Shown piece after piece: positions 50,351 through 58,985 of a stretch of DNA of 64,000 nucleotides. The position numbers and the translations under genes were made by a program. The notes below the pieces were generated by a model that did no database searches, had not been told where the DNA came from, and worked only from the letters and a program-made list of their open reading frames with translations. This DNA is from Gammaproteobacteria bacterium (lineage in GTDB: Bacteria > Pseudomonadota > Gammaproteobacteria > Ga0077536): positions 620,001 to 684,000 of the forward strand of contig JACKNG010000001.1 of NCBI GenBank assembly GCA_024235015.1. Reading direction: 5' to 3'. Every line of letters starts with the position of its first letter. Positions within the stretch are counted from its first letter, which is position 1.

Positions 50351-51430
50351 TCAGGCAGTGGCGGGGTCGGCCGCAGCCGTCCAGTAGGCGGGATAGGCGA
50401 TCCAGCCGGTGCGCAGCGCAGCGCGGCTCGGACGGGGTTGCCGCCACAGCTGGCGGCGGCGCATCAGCGCGTGGTCGAGGGCACGACCGAACAAGTCGGC
50501 GATTTCCTCGGCGTAATCGTCGCCGGCGACGCAGTGCCCCTCGAGCCGGTCTGCCGCGGCGCTCCCGGCGAGTCCACCCGAAACCACCGCGGCGTGAATA
50601 CCGGCGCCGCTGACCGGGTTGACCAGGCCGGCCGCATCGCCGGCCAGCAGCACCAGGCGCTCACCGAGGCACCCTTGCGGCGGCAGGCGACCACCGACCG
50701 GGATGGTGCCCCCGGTCAGGTTGTGACTCCGGCGGCCGACACGGCCGTCCCGGCGCAGCTCGGCATGGAGTGCGGCGAGCAGCGCGCCGAGGCGTGCACG
50801 CGCCCCGGCAGTGACGCCGACTCCCAGGTGGGCGTGGCTGCCACGCGGGAACAGCCAACCGTAGCCGCCGGTGATCTCGGCCGAGAGGAAGATGTCGGTG
50901 GCATCGCTCGCAGCGCGCAGCGGGACGGTGTACTGGCGCGCATAGACCAGCTCGCGGTTGACCGCGCCGAGGGCGCGGCCGACCCGCGAACGCGGCCCGT
51001 CGGCGCCGATGACGACCGCCCCCTCGAGGACACCGCCGCCGGCGAGCACGACCCGGCCACACGCGTCGACGGCGGTCACCGGCTGCGCAAAACGGCACTC
51101 GGCGCCGGCCGCGCGCGCGGCGTCGACCAGTTGGCGGTCGAAACGTGCGCGATCGATCATGAAACCGGGAAACGGGGCGCGCTCGTCGGCCGTGCCGTCC
51201 TCGACCCGGGTCAGCATGCGTTGCACCGGCTGGCGCACCGCGGGTGCGAAGGCGGCGACGTCCTGGCCGACCAGGCCGGGTACGAGTTCTGCGCACTGCA
51301 CGGGATAGCCCGCACGCAGGCGACGATCGACGGCGACCACGCGGCAGCCGCGCGCCGCGGCACTGCGCGCGGCGCTGGCGCCGGCCGGCCCGAGACCGAC
51401 CACGACGACATCGACGCGTTCCGCGGCCAT
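50351..51430 (-). CDS. lipT: Geranylgeranyl-reductase-like FAD oxidoreductase, LipT type
   Basis: A 359-residue flavoprotein of the FixC/geranylgeranyl reductase family. The N-terminal VVVVGLGPAGASAARSAA binds FAD, GGVLEGAVVIGADGPRSRVGRALG is the second motif, and RLVLLAGDAAGLVNPVSGAGIHAAV the third. LipT is encoded with LipS1/LipS2 in sHdr organisms and is thought to deliver electrons for the radical SAM reactions or for reduction of the product. The ATG at 51430 gives the complete Rossmann start. It follows lipS2 after 7 bases. Confidence 0.85.
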   Translation of the reverse strand: MAAERVDVVVVGLGPAGASAARSAAARGCRVVAVDRRLRAGYPVQCAELVPGLVGQDVAAFAPAVRQPVQRMLTRVEDGTADERAPFPGFMIDRARFDRQLVDAARAAGAECRFAQPVTAVDACGRVVLAGGGVLEGAVVIGADGPRSRVGRALGAVNRELVYARQYTVPLRAASDATDIFLSAEITGGYGWLFPRGSHAHLGVGVTAGARARLGALLAALHAELRRDGRVGRRSHNLTGGTIPVGGRLPPQGCLGERLVLLAGDAAGLVNPVSGAGIHAAVVSGGLAGSAAADRLEGHCVAGDDYAEEIADLFGRALDHALMRRRQLWRQPRPSRAALRTGWIAYPAYWTAAADPATA

Positions 51431-51437
51431 GGCGCGC

Positions 51438-52472
51438 TCAGGCCGCAACCGTGGTGCGGCGCGCCTGGGCCAGCTTGAGCGAGCAGCAGGCGTGTTCCTG
51501 ATGACACGGCCGCCCGATCGCATTCGCCACGGCCACGATGCCATCGGCCGGGAAGGCAATGCCGTCGAGGCCCGCCATCACGGCGTAAGCATCGGTCAGG
51601 CGCTTGTGCAGGCCGGGCGGACGGGCGCAGCCGAGCAGCACCTCGCGCGCCGGCAGGCGTTCACGTGCGGCCAGGAAGATTTCGCCCACGGCGTGCGGCG
51701 ACGGCGTCTCGAAGCGACCGGGCTCGGCGTAGAACGGCATGATGACGACCAGCACCAGGGCATGGATGGCATGGCGCGCGACGATGTCCAGCGCATTGGC
51801 TTCGCCGAGGATGCGGCCGTAGTGCAAGCCGATGACGATGTGCGGGACGACCTCCATGCCGGTCGCGCAGAGCGCGGCCAGGGCGGCCTCGAAGTCCGCC
51901 ACCGGCCGCTCGAGGTGGTAGACCTCGCGCACCGTGTCCTCGGCACCGATGATATCCAGCATCGCCGTGTCGACCCCGGCATCGGCCATGCGGCGGGCAC
52001 GGGGCGCGTCGATGAGCGCCGAATGCACTGCCACGCGCAACTGCGGGAAATCGCGCTTGAGGCCCTCGACCACCGGCCAGTAGCGCTCGTACTTGATCTC
52101 GTTGCGACGGTTCGAACCGCCCGAGAGCAGGAAGCCCTGCAGATCCTGTTCCGCGACGAGGCGGCGCACCTGCTGATCGAGCGCGGCCGGGCTGAGGACC
52201 GGGATCATCGGTTCGAGGATGCGTGCGCGACAGTGGTCGCAGTCGAGCGCGCAGGCCGACCCGGTGACCGAGAACGCCGGAAAGCTCATCTTCGAGCAAC
52301 CCTTGAGTTCGCTCGAGCCGTAGCTCTTGAAGGTCGGGGTGGAAAAGCGCAGCGGTCGCGTTGCGAGGTCGCCACCAGCAGCCTGCATGCGGCCGACGAG
52401 GCCGGCGTCGAAAGCGACGTCCTCGAATTCCTCGATGTGCGCCAACTGCTCCAACCAGGCCATCGTCTGCAT
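51438..52472 (-). CDS. lipS2: Radical SAM lipoyl synthase component, LipS2 type
   Basis: A 344-residue biotin-synthase-like radical SAM protein. The SAM cluster is CALDCDHC (C74, C78, C81); C59 lies just before. The C-terminus has another cysteine group, CHQEHACC (C323, C329, C330), likely the sacrificial or auxiliary cluster. SAM strands include LSGGSNRRNE and HIVIGLHYG. The gene is divergent from tusA across an AT-rich region. The start is set at ATG 52472, but ATG 52463 has better spacing (10) from AGGGGAG. It is the first gene of the lipS2-lipT-lipS1-sLpl-GATase-like operon. Confidence 0.82.
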   Translation of the reverse strand: MQTMAWLEQLAHIEEFEDVAFDAGLVGRMQAAGGDLATRPLRFSTPTFKSYGSSELKGCSKMSFPAFSVTGSACALDCDHCRARILEPMIPVLSPAALDQQVRRLVAEQDLQGFLLSGGSNRRNEIKYERYWPVVEGLKRDFPQLRVAVHSALIDAPRARRMADAGVDTAMLDIIGAEDTVREVYHLERPVADFEAALAALCATGMEVVPHIVIGLHYGRILGEANALDIVARHAIHALVLVVIMPFYAEPGRFETPSPHAVGEIFLAARERLPAREVLLGCARPPGLHKRLTDAYAVMAGLDGIAFPADGIVAVANAIGRPCHQEHACCSLKLAQARRTTVAA

Positions 52473-52536
52473 GCTCCCCTGTTCCGAGCCCGCCACCGCA
52501 CCGCGGCAGGCGCCTCGGCCAAGCATATATTCAATT

Positions 52537-52586
52537 CGGTTATATGTTTAGAACCGTTACTTATATGACCGCGATTCCGTTATGAT
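52537..52586. promoter_or_regulatory. AT-rich promoter/operator region between lipS2 and tusA
   Basis: CGGTT (52537-52541) mirrors AACCG (52552-52556) with a 10-base spacer containing ATATGTTTAG. TATGAT (52581-52586) is a good -10 for tusA, 58 bases before its ATG; the -35 is weak. The GTTATAT word recurs in the sHdr and sox upstream regions. Confidence 0.5.
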
Positions 52587-52643
52587 CCGGCGCGCCGGCG
52601 CGCGACGCCGGCCACCGAGTCTGCGCAACGGAGAACGTCTGTC

Positions 52644-52871
52644 ATGGCCGATCTGCTCCTCGATACCAAGGGCCTCAACTGCCCCCTGCCCATCCTCAAG
52701 ACGAAGAAGGCGATCAAGGACGTCGCCGTCGGCGGCACCATCGAGATCCTCGCCACCGACCCGGCCGCCGATGCCGATTTCCAGGCCTTCTGCCGCACCA
52801 CCGGCCACGAGCTGATCGAATCCGCCCAGGACGGCGACGTCTACCGTTTCGTCATTCGCCGCGCCAAGTAG
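52644..52871 (+). CDS. tusA: Sulfur carrier protein TusA
   Basis: A 75-residue TusA/SirA-family protein. The active cysteine is C13 in GLNCPLPILKT (CPxP), which carries a persulfide. In sHdr and Dsr oxidisers TusA hands sulfur between DsrE proteins and the oxidising complex. It is divergent from lipS2 and shares the AT-rich upstream region, which suggests coregulation with lipoate assembly. The tail overlaps the convergent DUF4124 gene by 20 bases. Confidence 0.93.
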   Translation: MADLLLDTKGLNCPLPILKTKKAIKDVAVGGTIEILATDPAADADFQAFCRTTGHELIESAQDGDVYRFVIRRAK

Positions 52872-53424
52872 GCGTCGCCCGCGCACCGGCCGGACGCTGC
52901 GCCCAGCCGCGCTCGCGCGGCCATGACGGGGTCGGCGTCGGCACGAAGGCCCCGCCGCGGCGACGTGCCACCGTGCTATCGCGGTCCCAGCCGGCACCAC
53001 CGTGCCTGCGCCCGGCATGTCCGCGGTACGGGGTGCCGTAGTAACCACCGTACGGCACGCCCCAGCCGCCGCGCTGCTCGATGACGATGGGTGGTGCCCA
53101 GGCCGGTTCGCGCGCCGCCCGTGCTGCCGCGGTACGGACCCGCTGCTCGGCGGCGGCCTCGCGTTCCGCGCGCACCCGCGCCCACTGGTTGGTCACCGAG
53201 TAGTAATCCGTGGCCGCGTCCGCCACCGGGCCGCTGTCGGCGATCTCGAAGACCTCGGTGTTGCTTGCCGCGGCCGGCGGCGCGTCGGCGTAATGCCGCA
53301 CCCCCGCCTCGTCGATCCAGGTGTGCACGGTCACGGCCGCGGCGCCCGCACTGCCCAGCGCCATCAATGCCGCCACCAGTACGCCGGTTACGCGTCCGCC
53401 ACGAGAGGAGTCGTCCATACGCAT
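52852..53424 (-). CDS. Secreted DUF4124-domain protein
   Basis: A 190-residue exported protein. After a basic N-terminus a signal-peptide-like hydrophobic stretch (VTGVLVAALMALGSAGAAA) leads to the DUF4124 motif VHTWIDEAGVRHYADAPP. The rest is a polar coiled region, then a Gly/Tyr/Arg-rich tail (GGWGVPYGGYYGTPYRGHAG). Function unknown; the motif is common in cell-envelope proteins of sulfur-oxidising and other gammaproteobacteria. The start could be ATG 53424 or 53418. It overlaps the tusA end by 20 bases. Confidence 0.8.
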   Translation of the reverse strand: MRMDDSSRGGRVTGVLVAALMALGSAGAAAVTVHTWIDEAGVRHYADAPPAAASNTEVFEIADSGPVADAATDYYSVTNQWARVRAEREAAAEQRVRTAAARAAREPAWAPPIVIEQRGGWGVPYGGYYGTPYRGHAGRRHGGAGWDRDSTVARRRGGAFVPTPTPSWPRERGWAQRPAGARATPTWRGE

Positions 53425-53531
53425 ACCCGCAGTGTAGCAGCCCGGCTGCGCCCGCCCGCGGCGCGCTGCGCGGCGGTGCACCTGGCGGGTATCATGGCCC
53501 GCGACCTGCACGCCGAAGACCGCGCCCACCC

Positions 53532-54209
53532 GTGAATACGCCCAGTGCCGATCGTTCCCACCCGCCAGCGCGTCCCCGCGACGCCGCCAGCCTCGTCATC
53601 CATCGCCAGCGGCGTACCCACCACGAGGTCTTGATGGGCCGGCGCGGCGGCAAGGCGCGCTTCAAGCCGGGCGTCTACGTCTTCCCCGGCGGCGTGCTGG
53701 AACGCCACGACTATCGCGCCCGACCGCTGCGTGCGCTCGATGCCGCGGTGCCACCACAGCTCGCCGTGGGCGGTTCGGCGGGCAAGGCCAACGCGCTGGC
53801 CATGGCCGCCGTGCGCGAGGCCTTCGAGGAGGCCGGCCTCATCTACGGCTCGCACGGCGATGTCGGCACCGTCGGCCACGAGACCTGGGCCGAGTTCCGC
53901 CGCCGCCAGCTCGCTCCCGACCTCGCCGCCCTCGACTTCCTCGGCCGCGCCATCACCCCGACCTTCCAGCCGCTGCGCTTCCACGCGCGCTTCTTCGCCG
54001 TCCCGGCCGAGCACATGAGCGGTGAGCTGCGCGGTGACGGCGAACTCGAGGACCTGCGGTGGATCCGCATCGACGACACCGCGGGCCTGGAGATGATGAT
54101 GGTGCAGGAGATGATCCTGGCGACCCTGGCGAAACGCCTGGCCGGCCAGGCTGCACCGCCGCAGCGGCTGTTCTTCCGCTGGGGCCGGCGCAACGTCGTC
54201 GACGCCTGA
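53532..54209 (+). CDS. Nudix hydrolase (NUDT19-like)
   Basis: A 225-residue Nudix-fold protein. The Nudix box is interrupted as in NUDT19-like members: VYVFPGGVLERHDY, an insertion of about 40 residues, then AAVREAFEEAGLIYG with the REXXEE core. These act on CoA, acyl-CoA or related diphosphates. The GTG at 53532 is the first start giving AASLVIHRQRRTHHEVLMGRR. It is between the DUF4124 gene (divergent) and a convergent VOC gene. Confidence 0.85.
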   Translation: MNTPSADRSHPPARPRDAASLVIHRQRRTHHEVLMGRRGGKARFKPGVYVFPGGVLERHDYRARPLRALDAAVPPQLAVGGSAGKANALAMAAVREAFEEAGLIYGSHGDVGTVGHETWAEFRRRQLAPDLAALDFLGRAITPTFQPLRFHARFFAVPAEHMSGELRGDGELEDLRWIRIDDTAGLEMMMVQEMILATLAKRLAGQAAPPQRLFFRWGRRNVVDA

Positions 54210-54249
54210 GCCACCTGCCGCATGCGACCGCCGCGCCGCCGGCGCAGCG

Positions 54250-54657
54250 TCACAGACCACGCGTGGCTGGCCCCTTCAACTCCATCACGTTGCCTTCCGG
54301 ATCGGTGACGTAGATCGACGGCCCGTAGCCTTCGGCGCCATATACCTCGCGGGTCTCGCTGTGCGCGGCACCGAGGCTCTCGAGATGCGCGTGCACGCCG
54401 GCCTCGTCGAAAGGGTCGACGCGCAGGCAGAAGTGGTCGACGTTACGGCCCGGTCCGGGCGGCGGCCCGCCCTGGCGGCCGAGTTCGCTGTCGGCCGGGA
54501 CGAGGTCGATGAGGATGTCGCCGGCACGCAGCTGTACCAGCCCGATGTCGAGTTGGCGTTCGACCGTCGCGCCGAGCACGGCACGGTAGAACGCCGCCAT
54601 GCGTTCGATGTCCCTGACCCGCAGGACCACGTGATCGAGATGGATGTGCTGGAACAT
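54250..54657 (-). CDS. VOC (glyoxalase-like) family protein
   Basis: A 135-residue VOC protein of two modules: IHLDHVVLRVRDIERMAAFYRAVLG and VDHFCLRVDPFDEAGVHAHLESLG, with metal ligands H (LDHVVL), H (VDHFCL) and E (GNVMELKGP). It resembles the fosfomycin-resistance/virulence VOC set but carries none of its specific residues that I can recognise. The ATG at 54657 starts the domain. It follows the MFS pair on the same strand by 28 bases, so it may be cotranscribed with them. Confidence 0.85.
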   Translation of the reverse strand: MFQHIHLDHVVLRVRDIERMAAFYRAVLGATVERQLDIGLVQLRAGDILIDLVPADSELGRQGGPPPGPGRNVDHFCLRVDPFDEAGVHAHLESLGAAHSETREVYGAEGYGPSIYVTDPEGNVMELKGPATRGL

Positions 54658-54685
54658 GCTCGCCCTCCCCGCCCCCGCATCCGCT

Positions 54686-55856
54686 TCAGCGCCGCAGGGT
54701 CTCGTGGGCATAACGATACACGACCCAGCCGCCGGCCAGGCCGACCGTGCCGACCGTCGCCGCGGCCAGCGACAGCGGCGCCAGCGCCACCACCGAGCTG
54801 ACCAGCATCGGCCCGGCCGCCGTGCCGAGATCGGTCAGCAGGCGCCACAGGCCGAGGAACTCGCCGCGTCGCGCCGGCGGCGCGAGGTCGGTACCCCAGG
54901 TCATGACGATGCCGGTGGACAGGCCGTTGGCGACGCCGAGCGCTACCGCCGCGACGAGCAGCCCGTTATAGGACTCGACCGCCGCCAGGCCAAGCAGGAC
55001 CAGCGCGAACAGGAAACAGCTCGGCACCGCCGTGGCGCGCCGGCCGCGGCGATCGAGCACCATGCCGGCCGGGTAGAACAACGCCACGTCGACCGCCGCC
55101 GAGAGCGAGACCACGAAGCCGATGGTCGGCGCATCGAGCCCCAGTGCCGCCCCGACCAGTGGCAGCAGCACGGTGCGCGCCGCGCGCATCAGCATGAAGG
55201 TGATGGCGGCGACGCCGTAGCTGGCGAAATCGGCGCGATGGGCCCAGGCCAGCGCCGGGTAGCCGTGCCAGCGCAGGGCGTCGCGCTGCCCGCGATCGGC
55301 GTGCGCGGTGAGCGCGATGACCAGCAGGCCGAGCAGGATCGAGCCGCCGGCCACGACGAAGGTCTCGGCATAGCCGATGGCATGGGCCAGCGCACCGCCG
55401 ACCAGCGGTCCGAGCAACGCGGCCAGGCGCAGGCTGCCGGCAATCATGGCGATGACACGGCCACGTTCGGCGCCGTCCAGGGTCGCGGAGACGTAGGCCA
55501 TGCGTCCGAGCAGGAAGCTCGACGAGCCGGCGCCGTTGACGAAGGCAATGAAATAGAACCAGCGCAGGTCTTCGGCCCAGGCATAGCCGAGAAAGGCGCA
55601 GCCGAGCAGCAGGCTGGCCGCGATCATCAGGCTCTTTTCACCGAGGCGCGCGGCGAGCATGCCGGCCGGCAGGTCCATCACCATCATGCCGATCCCGCGC
55701 CAGCCGACCACCGCGGCGGCGGCCGCGGCGCTGCCGCCGGCGTCGAGCACGTAGAGCGGCAGCAGCATGAACGAGGCCTGCGCCGGCACCCCGAGCAGCA
55801 GGGCCGGCAGGTAGACCGGCCACAGCATGCGGCGATGCACGCCCGCCACGGCCACG
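54686..55856 (-). CDS. MFS transporter
   Basis: A protein of about 389 residues and 12 hydrophobic segments. The A motif of MFS is seen as DLPAGMLAARLGEKSLM after helix 2, and the second repeat has YPAGMVLDRRGRRATAVPS. Ligand unknown; export of small molecules is likely. Start is uncertain: GTG at 55856, one base after the upstream gene's stop, or ATG at 55829, which starts nearer the first helix (LWPVYLPALLLGV). It lies directly behind the DHA2-type transporter, so the two share an mRNA. Confidence 0.82.
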
Positions 55857-55857
55857 T

Positions 55858-57249
55858 TCAGGCGTGCATGCGCCCGCGCGCGAGCGACAGGGCGACGCCG
55901 CCGAGTGCGAGCAGGGCGGCGACGGCGAAACAGGTATGGATGGCGCGGGTGAGCTCGGGAAAGACCGCCGGGGTAATCGGCACCGGGCCGATCATCAGCG
56001 CGAACACCATCGCCACCAGGCCCATGCTGCTCATCTGGCCGATCACCCGCATCACCGCCATCGCGCTGGCCGCCCGCCCGTAGTCGCTGGCCACCACCGC
56101 GCCCATGATGGCGTTGGCGTTGGGCGAGGAGAACAGGCTGAAGCCGAGACCGGTCAGGACCAGGCTGCTGAGCACCAGGCGCAGCGAAGAGCTGCCGTCG
56201 ACGAAGGCGAACACGGCCAGCCCGAGCGCGGTCAGGCCCATGCCGAGCGAGGCGATGATGCGTGGCTCGCTGCGATCGGACAGGCGCCCGGCGAACGGCG
56301 AGATCACGGTCATGATGGCCGGCTGGGCCATCATCACCAGGCCCGCGGTACTCGGCGTGATGCCCTTCAGGTACTGCAGGTAGAGGCTCACCAGCACGAC
56401 GTTGGCGAAGGTCGTGGTGTACATCACCAGCGACGCCAGGCAGGACATGATGAACACCCGGTTGGTGTAGAACAGTTCGACGTCGAACACCGGGTGGGGA
56501 TGGCGGTGCTCGTGGCGGAAGAACAGCCAGATGCCAGCCACGCCGGCCAGCACCATGGCGATGCCGCTCGCGCCCGGCAGCAGCGACACGCCGCCCATCA
56601 GGATGCTGATGGCGATGCCGTAGAGGGCGGTGCCGAGGCCGTCGAAGCTGCCGCGCTCGTCGGCGCGCCATTCGACGGCGAGACGGGTCAGGCCGATCCA
56701 CAGCACCACCAGTGCCAGCGGCACGTGGATGAAGAAGGTCGCGCGCCAGCCGAACAGCTCGATCAGCCAGCCGGCCAGCAGCGGCCCCACGGCGAGACCG
56801 AAGTAGATCGCCGACACCGTGTAGCCGATGGCCGTGCCGCGCTGCGCCGGCGGGAACACCGAGGAGATGATGGCAACGTTGGTCGCGTAGAGCATCGCCG
56901 CGCACACGCCCTGGGCGAGACGCCCGCCGATGAGCTGCCATTCGTTGGTGGCGCAGGCGGCGAGCATGGAGGTGACGACGACCCCGGCGGTGCCGAGCAG
57001 GTAGATGCGCTTGCGCCCGAACATGTCGGCGAGACGGCCGAAGGCCAGCGCGCAGGCGGCGCCGGCCATGAGGTAGCTCATCGGGATCCACGACAGCGCC
57101 ACGGCGTCGACGCCGAGATCGCGCGCGACGTCGGGCAGGGCGACGTTGACCGCGGTCAGCATCATGGCCGTGCTGATCGAGTTCAGCATGACCATGACGA
57201 TGGTCGCGCGCCGCGTGCGCGCGTCGAGGCCGCCGCCGGGGGCGTTCAA
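55858..57249 (-). CDS. MFS drug/metabolite exporter (DHA2, EmrB/QacA-like)
   Basis: A 463-residue MFS protein with 14 predicted helices, which marks the DHA2 drug-resistance subgroup. Motif A is FGRLADMFGRKRIYLLG, motif C-like GYTVSAIYFGLAVGPLLAGWL and a WRATFFIHVPLAL stretch are typical. Probably a proton-driven multidrug or metabolite exporter without an EmrA partner in the window. The start shown is a TTG at 57249 without a good Shine-Dalgarno; ATG 57195 gives a shorter but complete first helix. The second MFS gene follows immediately. Confidence 0.82.
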   Translation of the reverse strand: MNAPGGGLDARTRRATIVMVMLNSISTAMMLTAVNVALPDVARDLGVDAVALSWIPMSYLMAGAACALAFGRLADMFGRKRIYLLGTAGVVVTSMLAACATNEWQLIGGRLAQGVCAAMLYATNVAIISSVFPPAQRGTAIGYTVSAIYFGLAVGPLLAGWLIELFGWRATFFIHVPLALVVLWIGLTRLAVEWRADERGSFDGLGTALYGIAISILMGGVSLLPGASGIAMVLAGVAGIWLFFRHEHRHPHPVFDVELFYTNRVFIMSCLASLVMYTTTFANVVLVSLYLQYLKGITPSTAGLVMMAQPAIMTVISPFAGRLSDRSEPRIIASLGMGLTALGLAVFAFVDGSSSLRLVLSSLVLTGLGFSLFSSPNANAIMGAVVASDYGRAASAMAVMRVIGQMSSMGLVAMVFALMIGPVPITPAVFPELTRAIHTCFAVAALLALGGVALSLARGRMHA

Positions 57250-57331
57250 ACGGGAGCGGGACCCGACCCCGTCATGGTGGCCGCGGCACCGTAGCGGCCG
57301 TCACCTGCGCCGCGGGGCCTGGCCGCGATCT

Positions 57332-58960
57332 TCATGCGCGCCCTTCTTCGCGTGCACGCAGCTCGACGCGGCGGATCTTGCCGCTGACGGTCTTGGGCAG
57401 GCCGTCGACGAACTCGATGCGACGCGGGTACTTGTAGGGCGCGGTGACGTTCTTGACGTGTTCCTGCAGTTCCTTGACGAGCTCAGCGGACGCCGCGTAC
57501 CCGGGCGCCAGCACGACGAAGGCCTTGACCACCGCGCCGCGGGTCTCGTCCGGGCTCGCCACAACGGCCGACTCGGCCACCGCCGGGTGCTCGATCAGCG
57601 CGCTCTCGACCTCGAACGGGCCGATGCGGTAGCCGGCCGAGAGGATGACGTCGTCGGCGCGGCTGACGAACCAGTAGTAGCCGTCGTCGTCGACGTAGCC
57701 GCGATCGCCGGTGATGTACCAGTCGCCGACGAAACAGGCCGCGTAGCGCTCCGCGTCGCCCTTGTAGTCGACGAACAGGCCGGGCGCGCGCAGCGGCTTG
57801 ACGCGAATGGCGATGTCGCCCTCCTCGTTGGCCGGCAGCGGCTGGCCCGCGTGGTCGATGATGGCCATCTCGATGCCCGGCATGGGCTTGCCCATGGAAC
57901 CGAAACGCGGCTCGAGGAAGGGGAAGTTGCCGCACACCAGCACCGTCTCGGTCTGGCCGTAACCGTCGCGGATGGTGATGCCGGTGGCGCGCTTCCAGGT
58001 TTCGATGACCTCGGGATTGAGCGGCTCGCCGGCGCCGACGCAGTGGCGCAGGGTCGGAAAGCGGTAGGCCGAGAGATCCTGCAGCACCAGCATGCGGTAG
58101 ACCGTCGGCGCCCCGCACAGGGTCGTCACCGGGTACTGGGCCAGCAGGTCCAGCGACTTCTTCGCGTCGAACACCGGGGTGTGGTGCACGAACAGGCACG
58201 CGCCCTGGCAGAACGGGCCGAAGTAGCTCGAGTAAGCGGCCTTGGCCCAGCCGGTGTCGCTGATGTTCCAGTGCAGGTCGTCGGGCCCGAGGTCGAGCCA
58301 GTACTTGCCGGTGATGCGATGGGCCAGCGTGTAGCCATGGCAGTGGATGGTCATCTTGGGATAACCGGTGGTGCCCGAGGTGAAGTAGCACAGCGCCTCG
58401 TCACCGGCCGCGGTATCGGCAGTGGTGAAGTCCTCGCTGGCCGCGTCGACGATGTCGTCGTAGGCGAGCCAGCCCTCACGGCTGGCTCCGACCAGCACGC
58501 GGGCCTTCAGGGTCGGGCATTCGCCTGCCACCTGGTCGAGCTTGGGCGCGTTCTCGGCGTCGGTGATGAAGCAGGTCGCGCTGGCCGCGTTCATGCGGTA
58601 GGCGATGTCCTTGGGGCTCAGCTGGGTGGTGCCGGGCGAGGCTACCGCGCCCATGCGCAGGCAGGCGGTGAGCACCTCCCACCACTCGAGGTTGCGCCCG
58701 AGCATGATCACGACGGTGTCGCCGCGCTGCACCCCGGCCGCGGCCAGCGCGTTGGCCAGGCGGCGCGAGCGCGCGGCCAGTTCGGCGTAGGTCAGGGACT
58801 TCTCGTTGCCGTCGTCGTCGACCCAGCGGATGGCGAGCTTGGCCGGGTCGCGCGCCCATTGGTCGATGACGTCGCGCGCGAAGTTGCAGCGCGCCGGCGG
58901 CTGCCAGTCGAAATCGGCACGGGCCTGCTCGTAGGTCGTGATGGTGTCGGCGATGCTCAT
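57332..58960 (-). CDS. Acyl-CoA synthetase (medium-chain/AMP-forming family)
   Basis: A 542-residue adenylate-forming enzyme. P-loop FTSGTTGYPKM, the A4/A5 region with GAPTVYRMLVLQ and DGYGQTETVLVCG, GDWYITGDRG, and the C-terminal lysine in LPKTVSGKIRRVELR. The sequence is close to the medium-chain acyl-CoA synthetases (acsm-like), not the acetate enzyme; the true acid is unknown. It activates a carboxylic acid to the CoA thioester. It lies 25 bases after the acyl-CoA dehydrogenase, giving a two-gene degradation unit. Confidence 0.92.
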   Translation of the reverse strand: MSIADTITTYEQARADFDWQPPARCNFARDVIDQWARDPAKLAIRWVDDDGNEKSLTYAELAARSRRLANALAAAGVQRGDTVVIMLGRNLEWWEVLTACLRMGAVASPGTTQLSPKDIAYRMNAASATCFITDAENAPKLDQVAGECPTLKARVLVGASREGWLAYDDIVDAASEDFTTADTAAGDEALCYFTSGTTGYPKMTIHCHGYTLAHRITGKYWLDLGPDDLHWNISDTGWAKAAYSSYFGPFCQGACLFVHHTPVFDAKKSLDLLAQYPVTTLCGAPTVYRMLVLQDLSAYRFPTLRHCVGAGEPLNPEVIETWKRATGITIRDGYGQTETVLVCGNFPFLEPRFGSMGKPMPGIEMAIIDHAGQPLPANEEGDIAIRVKPLRAPGLFVDYKGDAERYAACFVGDWYITGDRGYVDDDGYYWFVSRADDVILSAGYRIGPFEVESALIEHPAVAESAVVASPDETRGAVVKAFVVLAPGYAASAELVKELQEHVKNVTAPYKYPRRIEFVDGLPKTVSGKIRRVELRAREEGRA

Positions 58961-58985
58961 GACGTGGTCTCTCCCGGGATGATGC

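Noticed and set aside
49046..52472. Biotin synthesis genes (bioB-like radical SAM proteins)
   Set aside because: Two different radical SAM genes with LplA-like ligase and geranylgeranyl-reductase-like gene fit lipoate assembly better; no bioA, bioD or bioF nearby.
54644..57294. Two long plus-strand open frames opposite the MFS genes
   Set aside because: Rich in Gln/His/Arg with no motif; mirrored hydrophobic codons explain them.
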